A stretch of DNA of 7,317 nucleotides. It comes from Synergistaceae bacterium UBA1037. GTDB lineage: Bacteria > Synergistota > Synergistia > Synergistales > Synergistaceae. The stretch is from contig DCEE01000044.1 in the NCBI GenBank assembly GCA_002316795.1, forward strand, positions 1-7,317, read 5' to 3'. The position numbers were made by a program, and so were the translations under genes. A model generated the notes under the pieces. It saw only the letters and a program-made list of their open reading frames with translations. It was not told the DNA's origin and ran no database searches. Shown here piece after piece: positions 1 through 6,842 of this stretch (its first letter is position 1; each line of letters starts with the position of its first letter).

Positions 1-2156
1 ACCGCATTTACTATTGCGGCCGATACCGGAACTGTGGAAATTTCGCCTATGCTCTTCGCTCCGAAAGGACCTCCGGGTTCATTGTCTTCAATAAGGATTA
101 TTTCCGGATCGGGCATGTCCGGAGCATTCACAAGATGATATTTGTCAAAATTACGTACCCTGGGGATACCCATGTTGTCAAAGGGAAGTTCTTCGCTGAG
201 AGCCATACCTATCCCCATCTGGATGCCCCCGTATATCTGGCCCCTTACAAAGCTCTCGTTTATTGCCTGGCCGATATCGTGAACAGCAAGATATCTGTTG
301 ATCTTCACTAAGCCTGTCAGCTTGTCCACTGTCACTTCAGCAAAGTGAGCACCAAAAGATGCAGGGTTCATTTCAGGCCTGTGTTCATAATTAACCTCGA
401 TGGATACCCTCCTTTTTCCCATTATCTCTCTTACAGTATCTGCAATATCAAGCCTCTTTCCTTCACAAACAAGACTTCCTTTATAAAAACGGACAGGCTT
501 GTCCAAAAGTTTTGATGCCTCTTGAGTAAGCATTTTCACTGCTTCCTCGGAAACCAGCCTTGCGCATTCTCCGCATACGTATATGACCCTGCTTGCCTGG
601 CATCCGGAGTCATAAGAAGTAAATTGCGTGTCGGTCTCGGTAACGGTAATTTTTGAGACATCTATTCCTGTGACCTCGCCAACTATCTGTGCAAGTGCTG
701 TTGTTGCGCCGCTGCCAAGCTCATGGATCGAGGCCCTGAGTATCGCAGAACCGTCTTCAAGTATCCTTAGGGACATGTCTGAAAAATCGTGATATTTTGT
801 CTTATAGTAACCATTGCCATGTGTACAGCATGCGAAGCCTGTTCCGGTGAAAAATCTTCCTCTCCTTATCTTAGGAGTTTTGTTGTCTTCCCATCCGAAA
901 GACGCTGCTCCCCTACTAAGGCAGTCGATCACTCTTGCCTTACCGATATTAGCCCCTCCGGAAAGATCTTCTTCGAATTCTCTGAGGAGATTTTTCAGTC
1001 TGAACTGGAGAGGGTCGAATCCAAGCCTCCTGCACATCAGGTCTGTGTGGATCTCTGTTATTGTGTGTATCTGAGGTGAGCCGTAGCCCCGGCAGGCACC
1101 TGCCGGGGTCGTTGAAGTCCTGATAACAGAACCTGTGTAGCTGAGCGCAGGGATCCTATATAACCTTGAAGTTTTTTTCGCCATGGCCATCATTACCTTC
1201 TTTGTGCCTGTAAGGTATGCTCCTGCGTCAACGGTCAGTTCAAAGGACCTTCCAAGTATCATGCCATGAGCATCTACGGCCGTTTCGATTTTGCCTCTTA
1301 CTGCGGCTCTGGTGCGGGTCGAAAGGATGGTCTCTTCCCTCGTTGTATTGATAAAGACAGGCCTTTTGAGTTTATTAGCAGCCCACGCACACAAAACTTC
1401 AAAGACGACCTCCTGCTTGCCTCCAAAGGTCCCTCCCATGTTCGCCTTGATCACCCTAATCTTTGATAACGGCAGATCCAGTACCTGTGCAATGGAATGC
1501 TGAACTCCGAATGTGATCTGGCAGGGAGTCCTGACTTCTATTACATCTCCTGAACGAGGTATTGCGAGAACTGAGTGGGTTTCCATGGCCGCATGATGGA
1601 TCTTGGGAGTGGTGACTGTATCCGACTCTATGTAAGCGGCTGAAGAAAAGGCTTTTTCGAGATCTCCGTAGCATATGCTGCCGTCAAAGCTCTTTACTCC
1701 GTCTTCATGGAGCATCCCCGCCATGTCAGCGGCTGTTTCAGGAAGTGTGACGGCAGGCAGGATCTCATATTCGACCCTTACAAGATCCCTGGCCTTTCTC
1801 GCCTTCTCTTCCGTATCGGCCATGACCAGGGCTATACGGTCGCCTACGTGTCTTGCATGACCGGTCAGGACCGTCTCGTCAGGGTAGTCATCCTGGCCGG
1901 GGAACCACTCGCTGCCGTTGTATCTGGCATTGGGGGCATCAAGGTATGTAAGTATTTCGACACCCTCGATCCGGCTTGCCTCGGACACATCGATCTTCTT
2001 TACGACCGCATTGGCATGTGGGCTGAAAAGCACTGCACCGAAAAGGGCATTTGGGAACGGCTCGTCCGCGAGATAGGGAAACCTGCCGCGGACTTTGTCC
2101 ACAGCATCGAATCTTGTAACGTTCCTGCCGATATATTTGTATGATCTTTTATCCAT
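1..2156 (-). CDS. Molybdopterin-binding (large) subunit of a xanthine dehydrogenase-family enzyme, 3' end outside window
   Basis: This is the catalytic subunit of a molybdenum hydroxylase; it binds molybdopterin cytosine dinucleotide (or MPT) and hydroxylates an N-heterocycle or aldehyde using water. The frame is open from ATG at 2156 to base 1, 718 full codons, against a family length of about 750-800, so only the last few dozen residues are missing. Visible family motifs in order are: N-terminal VDKVRGRFPYLAD (residues 19-31), GGTFGGKQ (241-248), the Mo-site loop AGACRGYGSPQ (352-362, Arg356), HELGSG (478-483), AVHDIGQAIN near 620-640, GQIYGGIQMGIG, and GPFGAKSIGE near the end, whose Glu705 matches the catalytic base glutamate of the family. 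Its start overlaps the end of the FAD-subunit gene by 8 bp. Unusual features are Gln248, where mammalian xanthine oxidase has a substrate-binding Glu, and several Cys in motif regions (C355, C519, C528, C531). Family certain; substrate unknown; purine, nicotinate or aldehyde are all possible. Confidence 0.95.
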   Translation of the reverse strand, partial: MDKRSYKYIGRNVTRFDAVDKVRGRFPYLADEPFPNALFGAVLFSPHANAVVKKIDVSEASRIEGVEILTYLDAPNARYNGSEWFPGQDDYPDETVLTGHARHVGDRIALVMADTEEKARKARDLVRVEYEILPAVTLPETAADMAGMLHEDGVKSFDGSICYGDLEKAFSSAAYIESDTVTTPKIHHAAMETHSVLAIPRSGDVIEVRTPCQITFGVQHSIAQVLDLPLSKIRVIKANMGGTFGGKQEVVFEVLCAWAANKLKRPVFINTTREETILSTRTRAAVRGKIETAVDAHGMILGRSFELTVDAGAYLTGTKKVMMAMAKKTSRLYRIPALSYTGSVIRTSTTPAGACRGYGSPQIHTITEIHTDLMCRRLGFDPLQFRLKNLLREFEEDLSGGANIGKARVIDCLSRGAASFGWEDNKTPKIRRGRFFTGTGFACCTHGNGYYKTKYHDFSDMSLRILEDGSAILRASIHELGSGATTALAQIVGEVTGIDVSKITVTETDTQFTSYDSGCQASRVIYVCGECARLVSEEAVKMLTQEASKLLDKPVRFYKGSLVCEGKRLDIADTVREIMGKRRVSIEVNYEHRPEMNPASFGAHFAEVTVDKLTGLVKINRYLAVHDIGQAINESFVRGQIYGGIQMGIGMALSEELPFDNMGIPRVRNFDKYHLVNAPDMPDPEIILIEDNEPGGPFGAKSIGEISTVPVSAAIVNA
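1087..1108. repeat. Perfect 10-bp inverted repeat inside the Mo-subunit gene
   Basis: CCCCGGCAGG (1087-1096) and CCTGCCGGGG (1099-1108) are exactly complementary with a 2-nt spacer. It falls on the codons for the Mo-site loop PAGACRG, so it is coding sequence, but it is far more G+C-rich than its surroundings and could fold into a very stable hairpin in mRNA. No function can be assigned. Confidence 0.75.
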
Positions 2157-3033
2157 GGCTCTTCTCTCCGCTTTTTTCCAAAGACCTTCCCCTGGCCTCA
2201 AGCATTTCCAGAACATCTTCCGCCAGAGCCTGAATGGCCGACTGCTTATAAGGAAGCGTACTTCTGCTTGGGATCATACGCCCGGCAAATTCACAAAGGG
2301 CTTTTTTAAAACCTTCTTTACGTAAGGAGATAGGCATAAGGAGAGCGTTTTCCGCTTCGGGAGACCTTTTGGCGGCTGTGCCGAGAGTGCCTACGAATAC
2401 CATCGCATCACAAAATGCCCCGTCCTCATATTTTGCCGAGACAGCCAGATTGATCCTTGCTATGCTGACTTCGCTCCTGCTTCCTATTTTTTTGAATGCA
2501 GAGACATGACTTTTTCTTACCGGGATACGAAATTCCATAATGATATCGCTGTCCGACAGCGTATTTTTATTCGGGCATGTACCGAGCACTTCTTCGATCG
2601 AAAGTTCTTTTGTGCCTGAAGGAGAAAAAATTACCGCGGAAGCATCCAGGGCCGCCAACGCACCCGGGGTGTCGGCTGCGGGGGAAGCGTTTGCAAGATT
2701 TCCGCCCACTGTGGCTCTGTTTCTGATCTGGACCGAACCCATGGATGAGGCTGCATCGCAAAGTGCCGCTGCATGAAGTCTAATCTCCGGGTCTGTATGG
2801 ATAGATGTCATCGTCTCCATTGACCCCAACCTCAGAGAAGACTTCCTCTTCTCGATCCCCCTGAGTTCGGGGATCTTCGACAGATCAAAGAGCACTGCAT
2901 CCTCGGAGAGACTCCTCCTGTTTTTTATCAGCCAGTCAGTTCCTCCCGCTATGAAATGTTTCTCATGCTCACCGCATTCAGCCAGGAGCACGGAGAATTC
3001 TTTTATGCTTCGTGGTGCAAACAATTCTGTCAA
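2149..3033 (-). CDS. FAD-binding (medium) subunit of the molybdenum hydroxylase
   Basis: This subunit carries the FAD that passes electrons from the iron-sulfur centres to NAD+ or another acceptor. It is about 294 aa, the normal length for free-standing FAD subunits. The first FAD loop IAGGTDW lies about 30 residues in, and the second, ATVGGNLANASPAAD, at about 107-121; both are hallmark FAD_binding_5 motifs. IARINLAV at about 190-200 marks the C-terminal CO-dehydrogenase flavoprotein-like domain. No signal peptide or membrane segment is seen. The frame also opens at GTG 3042, but GGAGAG at 3042-3047 touches that codon, while it sits 8 nt before TTG 3033. TTG also overlaps the upstream TGA stop as TTGA, so I prefer TTG; GTG (3 residues longer) is the alternative. 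The stop TAA at 2149-2151 overlaps the Mo-subunit start. Function of the family is sure; exact start moderately sure. Confidence 0.93.
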   Translation of the reverse strand: MTELFAPRSIKEFSVLLAECGEHEKHFIAGGTDWLIKNRRSLSEDAVLFDLSKIPELRGIEKRKSSLRLGSMETMTSIHTDPEIRLHAAALCDAASSMGSVQIRNRATVGGNLANASPAADTPGALAALDASAVIFSPSGTKELSIEEVLGTCPNKNTLSDSDIIMEFRIPVRKSHVSAFKKIGSRSEVSIARINLAVSAKYEDGAFCDAMVFVGTLGTAAKRSPEAENALLMPISLRKEGFKKALCEFAGRMIPSRSTLPYKQSAIQALAEDVLEMLEARGRSLEKSGEKSHG

Positions 3034-3509
3034 CGTCTGCACTCTCCGATCCGTGCAGCTGCTGTCTCAACTGCATCGATTATCTGGGTATACCCTGTGC
3101 ATCTGCAAATATTGCCAGCCAGGGCGGTCCTGATCTCTTCTCTCGACGGACAGGGGTTTTTCATGAGCAAAGCCTTGGCCGACATTATCATTCCGGGAGT
3201 GCAGAAACCGCACTGGACAGCATCACAGTCTATAAAAGACTGTTGGATCAGATCCAATTCTCCGTTTTCCTCCAGCCCTTCGACCGTAAGGATATCGTGT
3301 CCGTCCGCCTGAAAGGCCGGCACCACGCAAGAACAGACTGCCTCGCCATTCATGATGACCGTGCACGCACCGCACTCTCCCGCGCCGCATCCCTCTTTGA
3401 CGCTGACAAGGCCGAACTTCTGCCGGAGCACATCTATCAGCCTCTCGGACGCAGATACTTCAGCTATTCTTAATTTGCCGTTGATCTTAAGTTCTATTTT
3501 CAGGAACAT
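3030..3509 (-). CDS. [2Fe-2S] (small) subunit of the molybdenum hydroxylase
   Basis: This subunit relays electrons from the Mo site to FAD through two [2Fe-2S] clusters. From ATG 3509 it is 159 aa, the standard size. The N-terminal plant-ferredoxin-like domain has GCGAGECGACTV (residues 40-51) giving Cys41, Cys46, Cys49, with Cys61 as fourth ligand. The C-terminal helical domain has QCGFCTPGMIMS (99-110) and ICRCTGYTQI (134-143), giving Cys100, Cys103, Cys135 and Cys137. All eight ligands are present. The beginning, MFLKIELKINGK, aligns with the usual strand before the first cluster. The frame stays open upstream to 3599, but that stretch overlaps the promoter and has no family resemblance. 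ATG 3524, five residues earlier, is an alternative, since the G-rich GGGGTG directly before ATG 3509 is too close to be an ideal ribosome site. It is the first gene of the operon and its stop overlaps the FAD-subunit start. Confidence 0.94.
   Translation of the reverse strand: MFLKIELKINGKLRIAEVSASERLIDVLRQKFGLVSVKEGCGAGECGACTVIMNGEAVCSCVVPAFQADGHDILTVEGLEENGELDLIQQSFIDCDAVQCGFCTPGMIMSAKALLMKNPCPSREEIRTALAGNICRCTGYTQIIDAVETAAARIGECRR
3042..3047 (-). promoter_or_regulatory. Ribosome binding site deciding the FAD-subunit start
   Basis: On the minus strand GGAGAG lies within the last codons of the [2Fe-2S] subunit gene. It is immediately adjacent to the GTG at 3042 (too close) and 8 nt from the TTG at 3033 (good spacing). 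This supports TTG as the initiation codon, coupled to termination at TGA 3030-3032. Confidence 0.55.
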
Positions 3510-3569
3510 CACCCCAACGATCATTGCCAGTCCAATATGCATGTCCGGTATTTTATTTCCATAAATAAG

Positions 3570-3599
3570 TCTATACTTACCACATAAGAAAAGCGTCAA
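3570..3599 (-). promoter_or_regulatory. Predicted promoter of the molybdenum hydroxylase operon
   Basis: On the minus strand, TTGACG (3599-3594) as -35 is followed after 18 bp by TATAGA (3575-3570) as -10, so transcription would begin near 3563 and leave a leader of about 54 nt before ATG 3509. The -35 box is itself part of the inverted copy of the TTGACGCTT box found upstream of the divergent regulator gene. Predicted by eye; 5/6 and 4/6 matches to the sigma70-type consensus with slightly long spacing. Confidence 0.5.
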
Positions 3600-3669
3600 T
3601 ATTCCTCATCGTGTCTCAGCTTCTTTTTTACGCTTGTTTGACGTTTTATTGACGCTTTTTGTGAGGAAT
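3589..3669. repeat. Two interleaved inverted repeats in the divergent promoter region
   Basis: AAAAGCGTCAATA at 3589-3601 is exactly complementary to TATTGACGCTTTT at 3647-3659 (13 bp). Directly beside each arm, ATTCCTCA at 3601-3608 is exactly complementary to TGAGGAAT at 3662-3669 (8 bp). The order is A-B then A'-B', so the arms cannot nest into a single hairpin. This suits protein binding at two mirrored sites rather than a terminator. The left pair overlaps the operon -35 box; the right pair lies just before the rightward promoter. Confidence 0.8.
3630..3662 (+). promoter_or_regulatory. Three tandem 11-bp units, candidate SARP/BTAD operator
   Basis: Three units follow each other without gaps: ACGCTTGTTTG (3630-3640), ACGTTTTATTG (3641-3651) and ACGCTTTTTGT (3652-3662). 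With the preceding bases the shared core reads TT(T/G)ACG(C/T)TT, spaced exactly 11 bp three times. Established knowledge: SARP-type activators bind heptameric direct repeats with 11-bp phasing beside the -35/-10 region. The gene 70 bp downstream encodes a protein with that DNA-binding domain. That this is its operator is inference. Confidence 0.6.
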
Positions 3670-3698
3670 TTTCAGGATCTGACAAATATTGATATAAT
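3669..3698 (+). promoter_or_regulatory. Predicted promoter of the SARP-like regulator gene
   Basis: A perfect TATAAT -10 box at 3693-3698 is preceded by a weak -35 (TTTTCA, 3669-3674) at 18 bp. A good -10 with a poor -35 is typical of activator-dependent promoters, and the 11-bp repeat cluster ends just upstream of the -35. Transcription would start near 3705, leaving a leader of about 29 nt. Confidence 0.5.
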
Positions 3699-3705
3699 TT
3701 GATAT
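3689..3705 (+). repeat. Direct repeat TTGATAT over the -10 region
   Basis: TTGATAT occurs at 3689-3695 and again at 3699-3705, a 10-bp step that straddles the predicted TATAAT box. It could be a regulatory half-site pair or simple A+T-rich sequence; no binding protein can be named. Confidence 0.35.
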
Positions 3706-3722
3706 CGACGAAATACAAAGAC

Positions 3723-3728
3723 GGAGGT
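3723..3728 (+). promoter_or_regulatory. Strong ribosome binding site of the regulator gene
   Basis: GGAGGT ends 5 nt before ATG 3734 and fixes that codon as the start. The first residues, MTLFLHLLGNPYIEISG, match the usual opening strand of SARP-type winged-helix domains. Confidence 0.85.
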
Positions 3729-3733
3729 CGTCC

Positions 3734-6700
3734 ATGACTCTTTTTCTCCACTTATTGGGAAACCCCTATATCGAGATCAGCGGAAGAAAAATTTCTTTTC
3801 CGCTGAAAAAAGCGGAGTCAATGGTCTTTTACCTGGCATTGAACGGCCCCGCTACCAGAAATCAGCTTAAAGCACTCTTCTGGTCGGACATGGAAAGACC
3901 CCAGGCATCAGCCAATCTGAGAAACGCTCTCTATATAATACGAAACACGATACCAGAATATGTAGACATCGACAGAAACAGCATCTCTCTCAAAGAGACA
4001 TTTGATGACATCTCCGCCCTTGAGCAAATAATCGATCCCGATGTTCCGCTCCCAAGGCATATAACCGAAGAGCCCCTCAGAGATTTCAGTCTCGAAGGTT
4101 CGGAAGAGTTTGACGAATGGACGGCAGTCACAAAGCAGGCGATCAGAAAAAATATCGTAACGATGCTGAGGAAGAGGATCTCAAATTGCTACGAAAAAAA
4201 GATGTATGAAGAGATGAGCAATTCGCTTGAGACCCTGCTGACTATCGATCCTTACGATGAAGATTCAGTGCTTGAACTGATGGAGATATACTGCAATATG
4301 GGACAGCCCACCAAAGCTCTGATCTTTTTCAAAGAGTACTCATCGAAAATTGAAAACAAGATGGGCATCACACCCTCGGAGAGAAGCAAAAAATACTTCA
4401 GAAAGATCCTCAACAACTGGTCAGAATACGACACCTCCTCCGAAAACAGGGAAAAGTTCTGGTGCAGGAAAAACGAGCTCGCCGCGATGATAGGGGCCCT
4501 GACAGATCCGGGAGGCCTGAACACAGCCGTCTACGTGCACGGAGAGGCCGGTATAGGCAAGACGGCGCTGATCAACAAAGCTGTATCGATACTCGACAAA
4601 GGTGACTTCCTGATCCTCTCGTCAAGATCCAGCCCCATAGGCGAAGGCTATCCGTACTCTTCCTGGAACAGCATAATGACACGGATAGGCCGGATGCCCG
4701 AGATCGAAAATGATTTTCCGGATATAAATACCCGGTCCGTCCTTTCCGGCATTTTCCCCGGATTCCTGGGCGGCAAGGGCCTTAACTACAACGCAGACGT
4801 GGCTCTGATGACCGAGAGGAATCCCATTGTCATCAGCGGCATGATAAACGATATCCTCCGGCGCATAGCAAGCAAAAAGAGGATCATTATGATCTTTGAG
4901 GACATCCACTGGTTCGACACACAGTCGATCCAGCTTCTGACTGCTTTTATGAGTACTGTTGATCTTGATATCAACATCATCCTGTCAGGACGGCCGGAGT
5001 CATCGAGGATCACCCTGGCAATGCTTCAAAGTCTGGATCCTCCCTCAAAATGGAAGATCGTCCCTCTCAAACTGGCCCCTCTGCGAAATGATGAGATCAT
5101 AGACATATGCCGGAACTCCCTTTCCGAAGAGCTTCTCAATCAAAAGGGCGACGAATATTTTATCCGTGAAAGCGAAGGGATCCCCCTTCTTCTTTTTGAG
5201 ATGCTCCGTGCGGCGGAGGAGAATCCTGATTCCGATCTTACGAACGGATTGGGTGGACTCATAATGGCGAGGATAGGAGATCTTTCAGAGCTGCAGCAAA
5301 ATGTGCTTGCAATAATTTCAGTCTTTGCGGTGGGTGCATCTCCCGAACAGATAACGGAGGCCGCCTCCCGCGGATACGATGAAGTGCTGTCGGCAGGCGA
5401 AACCCTTCTATCCAAAGGACTGCTGAAAGAACGGGAAGAAGACGGGAAGGTGATCTGGGATTTTACCCATGCAAAGGTCAGGGAGTGCATATATGAATCG
5501 ATCTCCCTCTCCAAAAGGCAGGAACTTCACAAGAAGGTCGCCGAGGTCCTGAACAACGCATACTCGCCGCAGAAATGGGATCCGGAACTCAGCACTATGC
5601 TCTGTCACCACTACATGAGATCGGGGCAGCGTGCCATGGAACTTAAACAGTATCTGCGGGAGCTTATTTTTGATATCACGCTCAACCATGACCTTTTCCC
5701 CGTCGTTTCGGACAAGGTGCTTCTCTCCTGCTCCACCCCCTTCAGCAGCAGAGAGGGGACCGAACAGAGAATCAGTCAGGCTCTGGCGCTGCTGGATGAG
5801 ATCCGTACGGACAAAAATGTCGGCCGGATGGAACTGAAAAGCCTTGAGGCTTCATGTTTCGAACTGGCGGGAGGATACCATATAAGCTGGGGAGAATATG
5901 ACAAGGGCCTCGTCTTTATAAACGAAGCGATAAGCATTTCAAAGGAATTCGGGCTCTCTGAGACACACATACACTGTCTAAAGCATATATGCTACATGCA
6001 TCTTCAGACAGAAGACCCCGTGCGCCTTATTTCAACGGCAAGAGAGCTGATACAGCTTTCACGGCCGGAAAATCACCGACACTACATGGCAACGGCAGTA
6101 AGGTTCGTCGGAGTATCGATGTTTTTATCAGGAAAATACGACCAGGCAGAAAGAACGTTCAGGCATTCGATCAGACTTTTCGAAAGCCTTAAGCTTACGG
6201 GCAAATGCTATACGCTGAGCATACTGGTCGCGAAATGCTACATTGCCGAGATATTCCAGCTTAAAGGAGATCACGCAAGCGCACTGGCCTATCTCGAATC
6301 CGCCACGGAGACCTCTGAAAGGATAGGCCTCTATTGGGGCAGAAGCTATTTTCACACCCATGCGGCGAGCCTAGCTTTGGACATGAACGATATGTCCCTG
6401 CTATTTCGCCATATAGACGATGCCGTATCCCTGTTCGAAAGCTGCAGGGGCGGCAGGTGCGGATCGATGCTGTACAGCATCAAGGCGATAGCGGACGCTG
6501 AGCGCGGCCGGCAGGAATCGGCAGAAAAATCTATCGAACGTGCGGAGATCTTCCTGAAAGATGTCTCCAGAAAACAATGGCTGGCGACCCAATATCTGGC
6601 AAAGGCCTGGCTCTTGTCAAAATCATCGAAAAATAAAAAGACCCAGCAAAAAAATAGCAGATCCCCCTGGGGATCGACCGAAGAACTGGCTCTCAGGTCC

Positions 6701-6778
6701 GCGGCGCTGTATGAAGAATGCGGTTTCATAGACAGAGCGAAATGGATCAGAAAAAAGTTCAACTGCGGGGATCGGTAA
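3734..6778 (+). CDS. SARP/AfsR-like transcriptional regulator: winged helix, BTAD, AAA ATPase, TPR-like C-terminus
   Basis: This 1014-aa protein is probably a signal-gated DNA-binding regulator. Residues 1-90 form an OmpR-like winged helix of the SARP type (KKAESMVFYLAL, then a recognition segment around ASANLRNALYIIR at 58-70). Residues about 95-230 are a bacterial transcriptional activation domain (BTAD) of helical repeats, with the typical LLTIDPYDEDSVLELM and MGQPTKAL motifs. An AAA_16/STAND-like ATPase follows: Walker A GEAGIGKT (270-277), Walker B IIMIFED (384-390) with IHWFD, and a sensor-type Arg in LSGRPE (Arg420). From about 690 to 975 the protein is helical and TPR-like, for example GEYDKGLVFINEAISI and GKYDQAERTFRHSIRLF. 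There is no C-terminal LuxR HTH, so it is not a LAL (MalT-like) regulator. It is divergent from the Mo-hydroxylase operon and shares a repeat-rich intergenic region with it, so I infer that it controls that operon and itself. Ligand unknown. Confidence 0.9.
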   Translation: MTLFLHLLGNPYIEISGRKISFPLKKAESMVFYLALNGPATRNQLKALFWSDMERPQASANLRNALYIIRNTIPEYVDIDRNSISLKETFDDISALEQIIDPDVPLPRHITEEPLRDFSLEGSEEFDEWTAVTKQAIRKNIVTMLRKRISNCYEKKMYEEMSNSLETLLTIDPYDEDSVLELMEIYCNMGQPTKALIFFKEYSSKIENKMGITPSERSKKYFRKILNNWSEYDTSSENREKFWCRKNELAAMIGALTDPGGLNTAVYVHGEAGIGKTALINKAVSILDKGDFLILSSRSSPIGEGYPYSSWNSIMTRIGRMPEIENDFPDINTRSVLSGIFPGFLGGKGLNYNADVALMTERNPIVISGMINDILRRIASKKRIIMIFEDIHWFDTQSIQLLTAFMSTVDLDINIILSGRPESSRITLAMLQSLDPPSKWKIVPLKLAPLRNDEIIDICRNSLSEELLNQKGDEYFIRESEGIPLLLFEMLRAAEENPDSDLTNGLGGLIMARIGDLSELQQNVLAIISVFAVGASPEQITEAASRGYDEVLSAGETLLSKGLLKEREEDGKVIWDFTHAKVRECIYESISLSKRQELHKKVAEVLNNAYSPQKWDPELSTMLCHHYMRSGQRAMELKQYLRELIFDITLNHDLFPVVSDKVLLSCSTPFSSREGTEQRISQALALLDEIRTDKNVGRMELKSLEASCFELAGGYHISWGEYDKGLVFINEAISISKEFGLSETHIHCLKHICYMHLQTEDPVRLISTARELIQLSRPENHRHYMATAVRFVGVSMFLSGKYDQAERTFRHSIRLFESLKLTGKCYTLSILVAKCYIAEIFQLKGDHASALAYLESATETSERIGLYWGRSYFHTHAASLALDMNDMSLLFRHIDDAVSLFESCRGGRCGSMLYSIKAIADAERGRQESAEKSIERAEIFLKDVSRKQWLATQYLAKAWLLSKSSKNKKTQQKNSRSPWGSTEELALRSAALYEECGFIDRAKWIRKKFNCGDR

Positions 6779-6781
6779 GAA

Positions 6782-6842
6782 TTCCTCTTTACTGTACAGA
6801 CGCCATAAGGTCGCTGACATTTACTGTCAGACGGAAGAGGAA
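6782..6842. repeat. Nested inverted repeats at the 3' junction of the two convergent genes
   Basis: TTCCTCTT (6782-6789) pairs exactly with AAGAGGAA (6835-6842). Inside it, CTGACA (6814-6819) pairs with TGTCAG (6825-6830) around a 5-nt loop. The outer arm starts 4 nt after the regulator stop. It lies mostly within the last codons of the cls remnant and has no T-run after it, so a role as terminator is only possible, not shown. Confidence 0.45.

Noticed and set aside
1081..1120. Mo subunit as a CO dehydrogenase CoxL
   Set aside because: The active-site loop reads AGACRGYG and lacks the AYRCSFR signature of form I CoxL.
1707..2144. Plus-strand open frame of 145 codons, and other plus-strand frames between 789 and 2325
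   Set aside because: They lie antisense to a gene with unmistakable Mo-subunit motifs, and their translations resemble no family and lack ribosome sites.
3510..3599. Thirty-residue N-terminal extension of the [2Fe-2S] subunit starting at TTG 3599
   Set aside because: The extension would begin inside the -35 box, has no ribosome site, and does not match the family; ATG 3509 fits the usual start.
3734..3746. Start of the regulator gene (ATGACTCTTTTTC) as a fourth TTGACGCTT box
   Set aside because: It resembles the box, but it is not in 11-bp phase with the cluster and is explained by coding; too weak to call.
6352..6762. Minus-strand open frame of 136 codons under the 3' end of the regulator gene
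   Set aside because: It is the antisense shadow of the TPR-like region, with a Ser/Phe-rich low-quality translation and no ribosome site.
6814..6830. CTGACA/TGTCAG hairpin as a rho-independent terminator of the regulator gene
   Set aside because: The stem is only 6 bp with no following T-run, and it encodes the conserved C-terminal end of the restored Cls frame.
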